A stretch of DNA of 64,000 bases. It comes from Bradyrhizobium sp. Tv2a-2. GTDB taxonomy: Bacteria; Pseudomonadota; Alphaproteobacteria; Rhizobiales; Xanthobacteraceae. The notes under the pieces were generated by a model, which saw only the letters and a list, made by a program, of their open reading frames with translations, was not told where the DNA came from and searched no databases. The stretch is taken from NCBI RefSeq assembly GCF_000472425.1, contig NZ_AXAI01000021.1, forward strand, positions 48,204-112,203, in the 5' to 3' direction. Each line of letters opens with the position of its first letter. Position 1 is the stretch's first letter. The position numbers and the translations under genes were made by a program. This document shows positions 17,755-26,599 of this stretch, piece by piece.

Positions 17755-19151
17755 ACTTCTCCTTTCACGACGTTGATTGCGGAAGCGAGAACCGGCGCTG
17801 GAGATCTGCCAGCCTCGATTGCCGGAGCCGCCGCACTGATCTCGGTCGGGCCCTTGCGAACGACCCGAAGCAGCAGGATGAGACCCGTGGGGTAGATCAG
17901 CAAATAGGCTGCCATGTAGGCCAACAGCGACAGCGTAACGTCACGGCCTGTCAGGGACGGCGAGACCGAGGCTGTCGTGCGCAAGAGCCCGTAGACCGTC
18001 CACGGTTGGCGGCCGACCTCGGTCACGAACCATCCGGCGACAACCGCGATGAAGCCGAGTGGAATCGCACACTGACAAGCCAAGAGGTACAGTCGAGTAT
18101 CATAGAGCCGTCCATTCCAGCGCAACCAGCCGCCCAGAAGGACGAGCGCCAGCATCAGGCCCGCGCATCCAACCATCGCGCGGAAGGCAAAGAAGGGGAT
18201 CGCGACTGGCGGACGTTGATCGGCAGGGAAGTCTTTCAGACCCTTCACTTCGCCACGAAGATCGTGGGTCAGGATCAGGCTTCCAAGATAGGGAATTTCG
18301 ATCGCGAACTTGTTGTGCTCGGCCCTGTCATCCGGGATTGCAAAGAGCGTGAGCGGTACACCCTCGCCGGTATCCCACTTGGCTTCAATGGCCGCCAGCT
18401 TTGCAGGCTGGTATTTGCGGGTGTTGAGCCCATGCATATCGCCGATCACCATCTGGAGCGGCACCAGCACGGTGAGCAACCACAGCGCCATCGACAGCAT
18501 GGTGCGCGCTTCCGGGACGGATTGATTGCGCCTCAAGAGATACGCGCCCACACCGAGGACGACGAAGCCCGTTGTCGTGAAGAATGCGACCGCGGTGTGC
18601 GCGAGCCGATACGGAAAGGACGGATTGAAGATCACTTCGATCCAGTCCTTCGGAATGAAGTGGCCGTTGACAATCTCGTAGCCGGCCGGCGTCTGCATCC
18701 AGCTGTTGGCGGACAGGATCCAGAACGTGGAAAACAACGTTCCGATCGCTACCATGAGGGCCGCGAAGAAGTGCGCCCACGGCGGGACCAGCTTGCGGCC
18801 GAACAGCAGGACACCGAGGAAGCCGGCTTCCAGGAAGAAAGCGGTCAGGCCCTCATATGCAAACAGCGGCGAGAGGACATCACCCGCGGCGGATGCATAG
18901 CGGCTCCAGTTGGTGCCGAACTGGAACGGCATAACGAGCCCGGTCACGACACCCATGCCGAATGCGATGGCGAAGATCTTGATCCAGAACGTCGAGATGC
19001 GGGTATAGACTTCGCGCCCGGTCGCGAGACTCAAGCCCTCGACGACCGCGATGAAGGACGCACATCCCACGGTGAACGCAGGCAGCAGGATGTGCCAGGC
19101 GATCACCCAGGCGAACTGGATGCGTGATAGCAGGACTGGATCGAATTGCAT
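17751..19151 (-). CDS. cydA: Cytochrome bd-type (cyanide-insensitive) quinol oxidase subunit I
   Basis: The 466-residue membrane protein starts with FDPVLLSRIQFAWVIAWHIL, the CydA N-terminus carrying a haem-ligand His. It has an early GREVY-x-x-I-S-T-F-W-I-K segment, the GRQPWTVYGLLRTTASVSP motif near residue 390 and the periplasmic quinol-binding loop. Its length matches the short-Q-loop CioA type rather than the E. coli long-loop enzyme. It is the first gene of the cydAB pair. It is probably used at low oxygen or under respiratory inhibition, but no FNR/FixK box was recognised in the 260 bases upstream. Confidence 0.93.
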   Translation of the reverse strand: MQFDPVLLSRIQFAWVIAWHILLPAFTVGCASFIAVVEGLSLATGREVYTRISTFWIKIFAIAFGMGVVTGLVMPFQFGTNWSRYASAAGDVLSPLFAYEGLTAFFLEAGFLGVLLFGRKLVPPWAHFFAALMVAIGTLFSTFWILSANSWMQTPAGYEIVNGHFIPKDWIEVIFNPSFPYRLAHTAVAFFTTTGFVVLGVGAYLLRRNQSVPEARTMLSMALWLLTVLVPLQMVIGDMHGLNTRKYQPAKLAAIEAKWDTGEGVPLTLFAIPDDRAEHNKFAIEIPYLGSLILTHDLRGEVKGLKDFPADQRPPVAIPFFAFRAMVGCAGLMLALVLLGGWLRWNGRLYDTRLYLLACQCAIPLGFIAVVAGWFVTEVGRQPWTVYGLLRTTASVSPSLTGRDVTLSLLAYMAAYLLIYPTGLILLLRVVRKGPTEISAAAPAIEAGRSPAPVLASAINVVKGEV

Positions 19152-19399
19152 CGCTGAACCTCTTGTTTCGGTAGTGTGGAGAGAGCGACCGAAGGTGTTC
19201 TCAAGGCCGCCTACAAAGCATGCAGGCTCATCGAAAATAGACCGTGCAGTTCAGCTGCATCAGTAAACGTTGCCAAATTCCAGCAAATTCTTCAAAGCAG
19301 CGGAAAGCAACTCCGAAGCTAGGTGCACGAGAATTTCCGTCGTGGCGCCGCTGCGTGCGTGCCGTCGTTGCCGGGCTCGTGGAATATTACGGCGTAAGC

Positions 19400-19417
19400 G
19401 TTGAGCACATGCTCAAC
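19400..19417. promoter_or_regulatory. Perfect 8-bp inverted repeat GTTGAGCA-CA-TGCTCAAC
   Basis: The palindrome GTTGAGCACATGCTCAAC is perfect over 8+8 bases with a 2-base centre. It is ~250 bp upstream of cydA and at the 3' end of a decayed minus-strand gene. It could be a regulator site or chance; nothing else supports it. Confidence 0.25.
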
Positions 19418-19855
19418 GGTCATTGAGCGCCTGCAGTTCGGCCAGATTGCTCGCTGAAAGCCCGCAGCGGATTGACTGCGTCACCATTAAGTCGCGAACT
19501 TCCGAAAAGCTCTTATTGGGCGAGAAATACGTGTCGATGATCAAATGAATAACGGCGTCTGTCTTTTCTATCACGGCTGAATTCGATACGACACGCATCC
19601 GGCTAATCAGCGCATAGACGCTGACCAGCGCCGAAACTTCTGCGCGATCGTGGACGAGCGCGTCGGCGTAGGGCTTCGACGCCTCTTGGATGAATTGCTT
19701 GTACAGCTTTTGCCGTCGGGTCTTTTCCCCCGACAGCCGCTTGGCACGATCCAATCCTGGTGGTGCCGTGTGAGCCAGGCTGATGCGAACGACGTAAGGC
19801 CGCCGATCGCTGACCCAGCCAATGCAGCGAATGCAGGGAGGTACGCAATATTCAT
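19413..19855 (-). pseudogene. Small membrane-anchored hypothetical protein, twice frameshifted
   Basis: The minus strand starts at 19855 with NIAYLPAFAALAGSAIGGLT and SFASAWLTRHHQ, a single membrane anchor. The coherent sequence then continues only in another frame (RAKRLSGEKTRRQKLYKQFI, later SALVSVYALISRMRVVSNSA) after a shift near 19750. Near the 3' end a second shift is needed to reach PLRAFSEQSG. Read together, the three pieces resemble a known ~150-residue uncharacterised rhizobial membrane protein (from memory), so the gene is almost certainly inactive. Sequencing error is the alternative. Confidence 0.6.
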
Positions 19856-19907
19856 GGCGCGAGCATCCCGTGCAGTGCTTTATGCCTCTTGTGTTGGCGT
19901 GTCGGTC

Positions 19908-20720
19908 TTAAGCCGTTACCAGCGGCGCATTCCCGACCTGATGGGCCTGCCAGCCCACGCTCAGGCCGAGTTGTCCTGCTGCCATCACCGCAGCACGAAC
20001 CAAGATCCCTCCGTAGGTTGGATAGGCTAGCGGAATCTGGGCCAGATCGTCGACGCGCATCTCGGCGGCAATGGCGATCGCTGCCACCTCGGCGATATCT
20101 ACCGCCCGCTCGCCGATCACGTGACACCCTATGACCTTGCAGGTCTTGCGGTCGGCGATCAACTTGCAAAAGCCAAATGTGCGACCATCGATGATTGTCC
20201 GCGTGGTCACATTGAAATGAACAATCGACGTAACAATATCGTGCGTCTCACGCGCCCTTGCTTCCGTGAGGCCCGCCTGTGCATATTCCGGCTCCGTGAA
20301 GCTCCCCATGGGGCTCACCTGATCGACAAGCGGCATCGTCGGCCCGTTGACAGCATTGGTGGCCGCAACCCAGCCAGCCTGAAGACCCTGAGGCACAAGC
20401 ATCATATGGCCCGTAACGTCGCCAGCCGCGAAGATATGGGGTGCTGAGGTACGCAGATATTCATCGACCTTCACGAATTTGCGCTGATTGATTTCAACGC
20501 CCGCCGCGGCGAGATTCAGGCTGCTTGTGTCGGCCGCCCATCCTGTCGCCACGACCACGAGCGTGGCTTCGGCAGCAAACCGGCGCCCATCCTTTGTGAA
20601 GATCATCCGCACGCCGGTGGCCGCGCCAGTCACCAGCGCGGTCCGCGCCCCCAAATCTGCAGCACGAAGCGCCGCAGCAACGCCAGCGGGCCCGGCGCCA
20701 ACAACAAGCACGTTAGTCAT
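19908..20720 (-). CDS. MerA/dihydrolipoamide dehydrogenase-like flavoprotein with large internal deletion
   Basis: The 270-residue frame begins with a normal FAD-binding motif (VLVVGAGPAGVAAALRAADL). At about residue 32 it jumps to the second half of the family: GVRMIFTKDGRRF, the VATGWAADTSSL segment, IFAAGDVTGH and the C-terminal dimerisation domain ending in PTYGGILVRAAV. About 200 residues are missing, including the redox-active CxxxxC disulfide and the NAD(P)-binding region. Full-length MerA/Lpd-like proteins have ~450-480 residues. The product is unlikely to be a working disulfide reductase. It sits downstream of the NDH-2 gene on the same strand. Confidence 0.7.
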   Translation of the reverse strand: MTNVLVVGAGPAGVAAALRAADLGARTALVTGAATGVRMIFTKDGRRFAAEATLVVVATGWAADTSSLNLAAAGVEINQRKFVKVDEYLRTSAPHIFAAGDVTGHMMLVPQGLQAGWVAATNAVNGPTMPLVDQVSPMGSFTEPEYAQAGLTEARARETHDIVTSIVHFNVTTRTIIDGRTFGFCKLIADRKTCKVIGCHVIGERAVDIAEVAAIAIAAEMRVDDLAQIPLAYPTYGGILVRAAVMAAGQLGLSVGWQAHQVGNAPLVTA

Positions 20721-20823
20721 TTGATCAACTCCGTAAGAGATAAAGGCAGCAAGCAGCAGCCAACATCGGCTGCATGCGACGTTCGGTTGTTTGTTAGGTA
20801 GGCAATACTCCCGGTGCGACTGC

Positions 20824-22170
20824 TCAACGGTCGGATCCAGGAGCCGTGTCCCTGGGCGGTTCGGCGATCAGGCGCGAGCTGCGTTGGCCTGTGAAGTAAG
20901 ACCAGAGCCACTGGCGCTGCACACGCAGCCGGTTCTGTAGCTGCGGCAGAGCGAGGATGTGAATGAACGCCCACACCAGCCAGGTCAGAGTGCCGCTTGT
21001 GCGCAGCCAGCCCCGCTCCAGCACGGCGTAATTCTTGCCGACCACCGCCATGTTGCCCTTGTCGAAATAGCGGAAGGAGCGTTTGACGTTTCGTCCCTTC
21101 AGCTCCTTCGCGATCAGTCGCCCGACATACCGTCCTTGCTGGATTGCCGCCTGCGCCACGCCGGGCACCGGGTGTTCGTCTTGCATGACAGACGCTGCAT
21201 CGCCCACCACGAACACGCCCGGGGCGTCCACGACCCTCAGGAAGGGATCAACAAGCGCGCGCCCTGCGCGGTCGATCTTGGTGCCGAGCATCTTTGGAAT
21301 AGGTGATGCCGCGACCCCGGCTGTCCACAGCACGGTGGCGCTTAGGATCCGGTTTCCGCCGGCAATTACGCCCTCCACGTCGACGGTCTCGACCTTCAAA
21401 TCGGTTAAGACTTTCACACCGAGCTTAGTCAGACGTCGGGTCACCCTCTGGGATAGCGACTCAGCAAAGGTCGGCAGAACCCGCTTGCCTGCGTCGAGCA
21501 GAATGATGCTGGCCCTTGCCGGATCGATATGACGGAAGTTTCCACGCAGCGTGACCTTCACCATTTGCGCGAGGGAAGCCGCGAGTTCTACCCCTGTGGG
21601 GCCGGCGCCAACCAGCACGAACGTCATCTGCCGCGAGCGTTCGCTTTCGTCCTCCGTCGCCGCAGCAACTTCGAACGCGCCCAGGATTTTGGCTCGGATC
21701 GTCTCGGCATCGCTGAGGCTCTTGAGCCCTGGCGCATATCGCGCGAACTCATCATGCCCGAAGTAGCTCGGGCGCATCCCGGTCGCGACCACCAGATAAT
21801 CGAATGCGATCTTGCGGACGCCCAAGCCAGGCGAAGACGCTTCGATCGTGCGGGATGCAAGGTCAACGCCGGTGACTTCCGCCAGCAGCACGCTGAGGTT
21901 TTGCTGCTTCACCTCAAGCTGACGGATCGGCGCGGCGATCTCCGCGGGCGAGAGGACCGCCGTCGCCACCTGGTAGAGCAGAGGCTGAAATATGTGATGA
22001 TTGCGGCGGTCGATCAGGATGAGGTCGACGTCGGCGCGCCGAAGCGCACGCGCCGCTGCGATCCCTGCAAAGCCGCCGCCGATGATAATGATGCGCTTCC
22101 GCTCTCGGTGGGAAGCCTCGACAACAGGAGCGGCGTTGTCAGGTCCGATGTCGGCCAACATCGCGGTCAT
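20824..22170 (-). CDS. ndh: Type II NADH dehydrogenase (NDH-2)
   Basis: The 448-residue flavoprotein has an FAD-binding GGGFAGIAAARALRRADVD motif near residue 32, the family's FQPLLYQVATAVLSPAEIA segment, an NADH-binding VGAGPTGVELAASLAQM motif around 187 and the late VFVVGDAA. An amphipathic/hydrophobic C-terminal section (LTWLVWAFIHILALPQLQNR) suits membrane attachment. It transfers electrons from NADH to quinone without proton pumping. The gene is on the same strand as cydAB and the truncated flavoprotein, and is preceded by a 24-codon membrane-peptide frame, so the block looks respiratory. Confidence 0.9.
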   Translation of the reverse strand: MTAMLADIGPDNAAPVVEASHRERKRIIIIGGGFAGIAAARALRRADVDLILIDRRNHHIFQPLLYQVATAVLSPAEIAAPIRQLEVKQQNLSVLLAEVTGVDLASRTIEASSPGLGVRKIAFDYLVVATGMRPSYFGHDEFARYAPGLKSLSDAETIRAKILGAFEVAAATEDESERSRQMTFVLVGAGPTGVELAASLAQMVKVTLRGNFRHIDPARASIILLDAGKRVLPTFAESLSQRVTRRLTKLGVKVLTDLKVETVDVEGVIAGGNRILSATVLWTAGVAASPIPKMLGTKIDRAGRALVDPFLRVVDAPGVFVVGDAASVMQDEHPVPGVAQAAIQQGRYVGRLIAKELKGRNVKRSFRYFDKGNMAVVGKNYAVLERGWLRTSGTLTWLVWAFIHILALPQLQNRLRVQRQWLWSYFTGQRSSRLIAEPPRDTAPGSDR

Positions 22171-22192
22171 GGGTTACACCTCGTTCGCATTG

Positions 22193-22267
22193 TTATATGA
22201 TGAGCACAAACGCCACGAAGCACAGCGCTGCCATAGCAACCGTGGCGAGGTACAAGACCTCTTTCAT
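22193..22267 (-). CDS. Predicted 24-residue single-span membrane peptide upstream of ndh
   Basis: An ATG at 22267 (minus strand) follows GGAG at five bases and encodes MKEVLYLATVAMAALCFVAF followed by VLII and a TAA stop. The entire peptide is a single hydrophobic helix behind a short charged start. It ends 22 bases before the ndh ATG on the same strand, so co-transcription is likely. Such short single-span peptides (CydX, CcoQ and KdpF types) are often accessory subunits of membrane enzymes. No family is recognised, and expression is an inference. Confidence 0.5.
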   Translation of the reverse strand: MKEVLYLATVAMAALCFVAFVLII

Positions 22268-22359
22268 GTCAGCTCCACGCATTTCCAGCTGGCGCCGCGG
22301 GTGAGGCCTCTTGATTTCCAGCTTGCACCGCGACGCTCACTCACTGCTGCAAGCACGGA

Positions 22360-23145
22360 CTATTCGGCCGCCACTTGCGTCGGGCTCTTCGCAAAATTCG
22401 GTGGACGCTTCTCGAGGAAGGCTGAGAGCGCTTCCTTGGCATCTGGCGAGCTCACCCGCTCCATGAACTCCTGGCTTTCACTCTTTATCGCCTCTTTGAG
22501 CTGGCCAATCGAAGCCTGCTTGAGAAGCCGCTTGCTCGCTAGCAGCGCGCCGTTCGGCTTTGCCGTCAGCTTCTGCGCCGTTGCAGTGGCGGTCGCGAGC
22601 AGTTCGCTGTCGGGCACAACGCGGGTTACGAGGCCCAGCTCCGCCGCCCGCGGAGCGGTGAAAGGCTCTCCGAGCAGGTACAATTCCGCCGCCCGGAGAT
22701 GACCCACGCGGGCCGGTATCGAAAAGCTCGATCCGAACTCGGGCACCAGCGCCAGGTTGATGAACGGCAGCTGGAATTTCGCGCTCTCGACCGCGTAGAC
22801 GAAATCGCAGTGCGTGAGCATCGTGGTCCCACCCCCGATAGCCGCGCCTTGCACAGCTGCGACGATCGGCTTTTCGAAGCTGACGAATGCGTCCATCAGG
22901 TCACCCTGCGGAAAGGCACCCGGCCTTGGCGGATTCTTGAGGAAATCCACGACGTCGTTGCCGGCGCAGAACACGTTTCCGGTGCTGTGCCAGAGTACGA
23001 CGCGGATCGCGTCGTCCTTGTCAGCTTCGTTGAGGATGCCAGCCAGGCTCGTGTACATGCTGGACGTCATCGCGTTCTTCTGGCCTGGGCGATTAAGCTC
23101 GACCCGCAGGATCGCGCCGGTACGTTCGGTGACAATGTCGGTCAT
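22360..23145 (-). CDS. Enoyl-CoA hydratase family protein
   Basis: The 261-residue crotonase-fold enzyme is counted from the ATG at 23145. The frame is open upstream, but that part overlaps the neighbouring gene and looks non-coding. It has the NVFCAGNDVVDF oxyanion region (~62-72) and VQGAAIGGGTTMLTHCDF (~100-118). The first catalytic Glu position is Thr, as in isomerase-like or diverged members, so hydratase activity is not certain. It is the last gene of a six-gene minus-strand acyl-CoA operon, 31 bases after the CoA transferase. Confidence 0.87.
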   Translation of the reverse strand: MTDIVTERTGAILRVELNRPGQKNAMTSSMYTSLAGILNEADKDDAIRVVLWHSTGNVFCAGNDVVDFLKNPPRPGAFPQGDLMDAFVSFEKPIVAAVQGAAIGGGTTMLTHCDFVYAVESAKFQLPFINLALVPEFGSSFSIPARVGHLRAAELYLLGEPFTAPRAAELGLVTRVVPDSELLATATATAQKLTAKPNGALLASKRLLKQASIGQLKEAIKSESQEFMERVSSPDAKEALSAFLEKRPPNFAKSPTQVAAE

Positions 23146-23176
23146 AGGTTTGCTCCGTTTTCTACGTCGCCCTGTA

Positions 23177-24400
23177 TCAGGCGTGTTCCCTGACTTTCGG
23201 CACCGCGCCGCTCGTGCGCAGCTCATCGATGCCTTTCGCGTCAAATCCCAAGTCACGTAGGATCTCTTCGGTGTGCTCGCCGAGGTCGGGTGCGCGCCGC
23301 GCCGGCACCTTGACGACACCATGCACCTGGATCGGACTGCTGATCGTCCTGCTGAGATTGCCGCCGGCGCCCTCGAGCGGAACGACAATGTCGTTTGCCG
23401 CCAGCTGCGGATCGTTGATCACCTCTTGCGGCCCGCGCACCGCGCCGAACGTGACGTGCACGCCGTTGAAAACCTCATTCCAATGCTCCATCGGCTGCGC
23501 GGAGAAAATTTCATCGAGGATCGCCGTGAGCTGCGGCATGTTCGCCATCAGCTTCGCCGGTTCGGAAAACCGCGGATCGGTCAGGAGATCCGACCGGCCG
23601 ATCGCCTTCGCCACGGCCGCCAACTTGTCGGGCATAACGATGAGAACGAACCACGTGCCGTCGGAGGCCCGATACACGTTGAGCGCCGCACTGGCCGGAT
23701 GCTTGCGATCGTGCAGCCCGTAGAACTTCGCGCCGGCTAACGCGGCCTGGATCGAAACGCTCGCCGACCAGACACCCTCGGCGAGCAGCGAGGTCGTGAC
23801 ATACGCCCCCTTGCCGGTGCGTTCGCGGCGGTAGAGCGCCGTGACGATCGCCGAATAGATTCCGACAGCCGTCGCGTTATCGCCGCTGCCGGCCACTGGC
23901 CAGGTCGGCGGCGCGCCGGCATCGCGCGTCATCGACAGCAGGCCGCTGCGCGCCCAGTATGACGTGATGTCGAAGCCCGGCAGACTGGCATCCGGCCCCT
24001 TTTCGCCAAAGCCGGTGAGGTCCGCATAGATCAGGCGCGGGTTCCAGCGCACCACATCGTCGTATTCGAGCTTCAATTTTTTGCGCGCGGGATGTGGCGT
24101 ATTGACGATGAATACGTCGGCCCACGTGACAAGCTGCTGGAGTACCTTAGGGGCGCTGGGCGACTTCAGGTCGAGCGAGATGCTGCGCTTGTTGCGGTTG
24201 GCGAGATGCCACTGATAGGGTTCATCTGCGTCCGGCTGCGGCGGGATCTTGTGCGCATGTCTCCAGGGGTCACCGCTCGGCGGTTCGACTTTGATGACGT
24301 CGGCTCCGAAATCCGACAGGATGACGGCGGCGCCAGGCGCCGCGACGAAGCTTGCGAAGTCAACCACCCTTAGTCCAGAGAAAATGTTGTCGCTTGCCAT
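23177..24400 (-). CDS. CaiB/BaiF family (class III) CoA transferase
   Basis: The 407-residue protein begins SDNIFSGLRVVDFASFVAAP and follows the class III CoA-transferase pattern: GADVIKVEPPSGDPWR, YQWHLANRNKRSISLDL, and a GDNATAVGIYSAI segment carrying the Asp expected to form the acyl-enzyme. The start at 24400 is the family-typical N-terminus; the frame runs open well upstream over the preceding gene. The adjacent hydratases, acyl-CoA dehydrogenase and 3-hydroxyacyl-CoA dehydrogenase suggest it loads a carboxylate onto CoA for a beta-oxidation-like route. Confidence 0.9.
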   Translation of the reverse strand: MASDNIFSGLRVVDFASFVAAPGAAVILSDFGADVIKVEPPSGDPWRHAHKIPPQPDADEPYQWHLANRNKRSISLDLKSPSAPKVLQQLVTWADVFIVNTPHPARKKLKLEYDDVVRWNPRLIYADLTGFGEKGPDASLPGFDITSYWARSGLLSMTRDAGAPPTWPVAGSGDNATAVGIYSAIVTALYRRERTGKGAYVTTSLLAEGVWSASVSIQAALAGAKFYGLHDRKHPASAALNVYRASDGTWFVLIVMPDKLAAVAKAIGRSDLLTDPRFSEPAKLMANMPQLTAILDEIFSAQPMEHWNEVFNGVHVTFGAVRGPQEVINDPQLAANDIVVPLEGAGGNLSRTISSPIQVHGVVKVPARRAPDLGEHTEEILRDLGFDAKGIDELRTSGAVPKVREHA

Positions 24401-24429
24401 TGGGTCTCTCCTAAATCGTTTTGCTTGCT

Positions 24430-25281
24430 TTACCGCCCCAGGAACTGGGGGGCGCGTTTCTCGAGGAAGGCGGACGTGCCTTCCTTCTTGTCTTCCGTCC
24501 CGGCGCACAGGCCGAAGTAGGAGGCTTCCAGCGCAAAGCCCTCGCTCTGGCTCGTGTCCAGTCCCTTGTTCACCGCTTCGAGCGATAGCTTGACAGCGAT
24601 AGGAGCGTTCAAAGCGATCGTCTGCAGGATAGCTTCCGCACGCGGGATGAGATCGGCTGCTGGAACGACCTCGTTGACGAGCCCGATGCGATAGGCCTCC
24701 TGCGCGCTGATGATCTCTCCGGACAGAATGAGCTGGAGCGCGCGGCCCTTTCCGACCAGTCGCGGCAGTCGCTGTGTGCCGCCACCGCCGGGAAGCAATC
24801 CCAGCTTGACCTCGGGCTGGCCGAACTTCGCGTGCTCGACGGCGATGCGGATAGTGCACGCCATCGCGGTCTCGCAGCCGCCGCCCAGTGCAAAGCCGTT
24901 GATTGCCGCGATCACCGGCTTGCCAAGATTCTCGACCAGATCGAGGACTTCCTGCCCGGAGCTGCTGGACCGCTCCGCGTCGATCGCACTCGCATGCGCG
25001 AGCTCGCTGATGTCGGCGCCAGCCACGAATGCCTTGTCGCCCGCGCCGGTGAGAATGACGCCGCGCACCGCCGCGTCGTCCCGTGCATGCTCGAAGGCCG
25101 TGCGCAGATCCTTCCAGGTTGGCGTGTTCAGGGCGTTGAGCACTTTAGGCCGGTTGACGGTCACATAGGCGATCGCGCCGCGCTTTTCGTACAGGACGTT
25201 TGCGAGCGTCAGTACTGCCGCCGATGGGTCGGCAGGCACTATCGTAGGCGAAGATACGAGTGTCGTTGTTGTCGATGACAT
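24430..25281 (-). CDS. Enoyl-CoA hydratase
   Basis: The 283-residue crotonase has a ~30-residue low-complexity, Ser/Thr-rich N-terminal extension before the standard start of the fold. It shows KAFVAGADISEL (~99-110), INGFALGGGCETAMACTIRI with the first catalytic Glu, and the second region GLLPGGGGTQRLPRL. The catalytic residues of a true hydratase appear to be present. It lies between the CoA transferase and the acyl-CoA dehydrogenase in the same minus-strand operon, with 29- and 45-base gaps. Confidence 0.9.
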   Translation of the reverse strand: MSSTTTTLVSSPTIVPADPSAAVLTLANVLYEKRGAIAYVTVNRPKVLNALNTPTWKDLRTAFEHARDDAAVRGVILTGAGDKAFVAGADISELAHASAIDAERSSSSGQEVLDLVENLGKPVIAAINGFALGGGCETAMACTIRIAVEHAKFGQPEVKLGLLPGGGGTQRLPRLVGKGRALQLILSGEIISAQEAYRIGLVNEVVPAADLIPRAEAILQTIALNAPIAVKLSLEAVNKGLDTSQSEGFALEASYFGLCAGTEDKKEGTSAFLEKRAPQFLGR

Positions 25282-25326
25282 GTTGATCTCTCTTTCCAGT
25301 TGGCGAGCCTGGCGCGCTTTGTGGTC

Positions 25327-26529
25327 TCAGACGAAGGCGCTGAACCCGGTGATTGCCTTGCCGACAATCAGGTTCTGCATCTGGTAGGTGCCCTCGTAGG
25401 AGTAGAGCGCCTCGGCATCGGCAAAGAAGCGCGCGACGTTGTAGTCGACGAGGATGCCGTTGCCGCCAAGCAGCTCGCGTGCCCACGTCACCGTTTCGCG
25501 CGTCTTCGACGTCGTGAATGCCTTCGCAAGCGCAGATTGCTGGTCGGTGAGCTTGCCTTCGTCCGCGAGCTGCGCCGTGCGAGCGACCATGCATTGGCAC
25601 GCAGTGATGTTGGCGAGCATCTTGGCAAGGAGGTCCTGAATGATCTGGAACGAGCCGATCGGCTGTCCGAACTGCAATCGCTCCTGTGCGTACTTGAGCG
25701 CGTTCTCGTATGCACCCATCTGGACTCCCGTCGTTTCCCATCCCACCAGGTACCGTGTCCCACGCAGCACGCGCGCGGTGTCGCGGAAGGACTGGGTGCC
25801 CGATCCGAGATGATTTGCTTCCGGCACCCGGCAGTCCTTCATGGTGATCTGACCGTTCTGGACCACCTTGAGTGCGATCTTGTTCTGCATCTTTTCGACG
25901 CTGAAGCCCGGCGTCGACTTGTTCTCGACGATGAAGCCCTTGACCTGGTTGTCGTCGACGTCGCGCGCCCAGATGATCGAGATATCGCACCAGGGCGCAT
26001 TGCCGATCCATCGCTTCTGGCCGTTGAGGACCCAGGTGTCGCCCTCGCGTTTTGCCGTCGTGGTCAGGCCGCCACCCGCTCCCGAGCCGACCAGCGGCTC
26101 GGTCAGGCCGAAGCAGCCGATCTTCTCCATGCGCGCCATTGGCGGCAGCCACTTCTGTTTCTGCTCCTCCGTTCCAGCGATCGCGATCGAACCCATCGCC
26201 AGTCCGCTGTGGACGCCGAAGAAGGTCGCGATCGAGGCGTCGACCCGCGCCATTTCCATCGCAACAAGGCCGACCAGCAATTGATTCCCGCCGGCGCAGC
26301 CGTATCCCTGGATGCCGACGCCGGCGAGGTTCAGCTCCTTGAACGCGGGCAGCAGTTCGAACGGAAAAGCGTCCTCAACCCAATACTTGTTGATGATGGG
26401 CGCGACCTTGGAGTCCACGAACGTGCGCACCTTCTGCAGAATCGCTCGTTCGTCTGCGTTCAAGGTATCCGCAAGGTGATAGAAATCGCTGTTCGGCGTC
26501 GGAAGCTGCTTCTGGGCCTTTGTAAGCAT
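25327..26529 (-). CDS. Acyl-CoA dehydrogenase (glutaryl-CoA dehydrogenase-like)
   Basis: The 400-residue flavoprotein has the three-domain ACAD pattern: an N-terminal helical domain, a CFGLTEPLVGSGAGG flavin-binding segment near 145-160 and a C-terminal helical domain. The YEGTYQMQNLIVGKAITG motif near residue 375 carries the catalytic Glu at the glutaryl/short-branched ACAD position. It would introduce a 2,3-double bond into a CoA thioester, with or without decarboxylation. The residues that distinguish true glutaryl-CoA dehydrogenase cannot be settled by eye. It is part of the acyl-CoA operon. Confidence 0.9.
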   Translation of the reverse strand: MLTKAQKQLPTPNSDFYHLADTLNADERAILQKVRTFVDSKVAPIINKYWVEDAFPFELLPAFKELNLAGVGIQGYGCAGGNQLLVGLVAMEMARVDASIATFFGVHSGLAMGSIAIAGTEEQKQKWLPPMARMEKIGCFGLTEPLVGSGAGGGLTTTAKREGDTWVLNGQKRWIGNAPWCDISIIWARDVDDNQVKGFIVENKSTPGFSVEKMQNKIALKVVQNGQITMKDCRVPEANHLGSGTQSFRDTARVLRGTRYLVGWETTGVQMGAYENALKYAQERLQFGQPIGSFQIIQDLLAKMLANITACQCMVARTAQLADEGKLTDQQSALAKAFTTSKTRETVTWARELLGGNGILVDYNVARFFADAEALYSYEGTYQMQNLIVGKAITGFSAFV

Positions 26530-26599
26530 TTTGAGACTCCTGTTGTCGCGGCGTTAGAGCCCGGGAAAGTGGACGCGTCAGTTGGATGACCGGTCGCGC

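Noticed and set aside
17634..19127. 497-codon open frame antisense to cydA
   Set aside because: Low-complexity charged translation without family motifs; cydA on the other strand is unambiguous.
19152..19399. FNR/FixK box upstream of cydA
   Set aside because: Searched by eye for TTGAT-N4-ATCAA-like sequence; nothing close enough was found.
20287..20720. A second, overlapping gene explaining the joined flavoprotein halves
   Set aside because: Both halves are in one uninterrupted frame, so a single deletion-fused gene is simpler than two genes.
22270..22350. Tandem imperfect repeat (ATTTCCAGCTGGCGCCGCG / ATTTCCAGCTTGCACCGCG)
   Set aside because: Two short copies ~37 bases apart between the small peptide and the hydratase gene. 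Too short to assign a role.
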